A DNA stretch of 7,003 nucleotides from assembly GCA_023411445.1 (NCBI GenBank), contig JAEYOT010000628.1:1-7003 (forward strand), read 5' to 3'. Of the stretch, positions 6,034 through 7,003 are shown one piece after another. The DNA is from Pseudomonadota bacterium. Lineage in GTDB: Bacteria > Myxococcota_A > Polyangia > Polyangiales > Polyangiaceae. Both the position numbers and the translations under genes were made by a program. The notes under the pieces were generated by a model. It saw only the letters and a program-made list of their open reading frames with translations, made no database searches and had not been told where the DNA came from. The number at the start of each line of letters is the position of its first letter. Within the stretch, counting starts at the first letter, position 1.

Positions 6034-7003
6034 ATGGCGCAGGAAACGCGAAAAGACCCCCGCGCGAAGGTGCTGACCATGACGGTCCGCTACAAGAGCG
6101 CGACCCTCGACGAGTTCATCGAGCACCATTCGCACGACGTCAGCCGGGGGGGCATGTTCATCAAGACGCCCTCGCCGTTCCCGCCCGGCACCCTCTTGAA
6201 GTTCGAGGTGAAGATCGCCGAGGACCAGAAGGTCATCCAGGGCGTGGGTCGCGTGGTCTGGAAGCGCGAGACCGAGACCGGCGACAAGGAGCGCCCCTCG
6301 GGCATGGGCGTCAAGTTCATCAAGATTGACGATGCGTCGCGCAAGATGATCGACCAGCTGGTGAGCTCGCGTGGCGACACCGCGGCGGCGTACGAAGCCG
6401 GTGGGGGTGATGGCACGGTCAAGACGGCGCCCTCGGCCCCCCCGCCCGCCGCGATGTCGCCGCCAGCGGAGGCGGGCAAGCCTCCGGTGCCGCGCAAGGC
6501 CACCATGATCGGGCTGGGCGCCATGGGCTCGCACGCCGCTGCCGCCGCGAAGGCCGCCGAATCCGCTCCGCCGCCGCCCGCGGCGGGTGAAGGCATGTTC
6601 CCCGCGTCGGATTCGCAGGCGGACATGCCGCCGCCCGAAGATCGCACCGTGATGAAGCAGGCTGCCGAGCTGCTGCAGGACGCGCTGCGTGAAGCTGGCG
6701 GCTCGCTCGACGACGTCGGCACCAAGCCGGACTCCAAAAAGCCCGAGGCCGAAGCCGCGCCCGAGCCGGAGAAGAAGACGCAGCCGACGGAGCCGGAAAT
6801 TCCGCCGGAATCCGCGAAGAAGAAGGAGCCCGCCGACAAGGGCGCGCCGCACACGCTGCGCTCAGACGCACCGAAGAGCGAAGGCAAGAGCGAGACGAAG
6901 AAGCCGAGCAGCGCTCGCCCGGCTGTGGCCGCCACCACGGCAGGTGGTGCGCGCCCTGCTGCAGCGCGGCCGTCCACCCGCCCGCAGCCCCTCGTGTCGG
7001 AGC
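6034..7003 (+). CDS. TIGR02266-type PilZ protein with long low-complexity tail (partial)
   Basis: The frame is open from ATG 6034 to the window end (323 residues plus one base). GGAG at 6024-6027 lies 6 bases before the start. Residues 6-111 form a PilZ domain with both cyclic-di-GMP motifs, R6-x3-R10 and D35-x-S37-x2-G40 (DVSRGGMFI), then GVGRVVW (70-76) and GMGVKF (90-95). This matches the PilZ-like family expanded in myxobacteria, some members of which act in motility and signalling. The following ~210 residues are disordered in character: Pro/Ala-rich to about 200, with a short RKATMIGLGAMG motif (154-165); a probable helix DRTVMKQAAELLQDALREA (203-221); then a Lys/Glu/Pro-rich and Ser/Arg/Pro-rich stretch. 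What lies beyond is unknown and may be another folded domain. No signal peptide is seen. It is transcribed away from the small PilZ gene and may be co-regulated with it. Confidence 0.85.
   Translation, partial: MAQETRKDPRAKVLTMTVRYKSATLDEFIEHHSHDVSRGGMFIKTPSPFPPGTLLKFEVKIAEDQKVIQGVGRVVWKRETETGDKERPSGMGVKFIKIDDASRKMIDQLVSSRGDTAAAYEAGGGDGTVKTAPSAPPPAAMSPPAEAGKPPVPRKATMIGLGAMGSHAAAAAKAAESAPPPPAAGEGMFPASDSQADMPPPEDRTVMKQAAELLQDALREAGGSLDDVGTKPDSKKPEAEAAPEPEKKTQPTEPEIPPESAKKKEPADKGAPHTLRSDAPKSEGKSETKKPSSARPAVAATTAGGARPAAARPSTRPQPLVSE

Noticed and set aside
5950..6977. Long minus-strand frames (up to 300 residues) opposite the long PilZ gene
   Set aside because: They are shadows of a high-GC, Pro/Ala-rich plus-strand gene that has a good ribosome binding site and a complete PilZ domain. 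Their products are Arg/Gly/Leu- or Ser/Gly/Ala-rich with no motif.
1..7003. CRISPR array, toxin-antitoxin pair or known defence system
   Set aside because: No evenly spaced repeats with unique spacers and no recognisable toxin, antitoxin or defence domain were seen on either strand.

Overview
The window is high-GC DNA with the look of Myxococcota, probably the Polyangiales/Sorangium side. The evidence for this is two PilZ proteins (one of the TIGR02266 type that is expanded in myxobacteria), a TACGAT-type -10 box, a lipoprotein hydrolase, and long Pro/Ala/Lys/Glu linkers. The assignment rests on gene style, not on a marker gene.

Positions 1 to about 3580 are one end of an integrated mobile element lodged in a tRNA-Arg(CCG) gene. 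All its visible genes point rightward to the tRNA and are packed like an operon. They are the 3' end of a probable primase with a Cys/His zinc-binding tail (1-201), a phage/plasmid-type P-loop ATPase (198-1961, joined to the first gene by a GTGA start/stop overlap), a small AlpA/excisionase-like helix-turn-helix protein (1987-2205) and a tyrosine recombinase (2212-3609). The likely logic is replication or origin melting by the first two, and control of excision and integration by the last two. The other end of the element lies left of the window. No transfer, capsid or cargo genes are visible.

Two features of the element stand out. The integrase frame runs antisense into the tRNA and takes its stop codon from tRNA nucleotides 7-9, so the C-terminus of the enzyme should differ between integrated and excised forms. 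This resembles phage Mx8 of Myxococcus, whose attP lies inside int. In addition, the last ~110 bp of the ATPase gene hold seven GTGAC cores, including a perfect 17-bp inverted repeat, which look like iterons or protein-binding sites embedded in coding DNA.

Positions 3616-7003 are ordinary chromosome: gloB (glyoxalase II); an overlapping gene for a secreted alpha/beta-hydrolase lipoprotein; a convergent small PilZ gene on the minus strand; and, divergent from it across a 199-bp intergenic region, a long PilZ protein with a low-complexity tail that runs off the right end. This last gene is open from a good ribosome binding site to the window edge.
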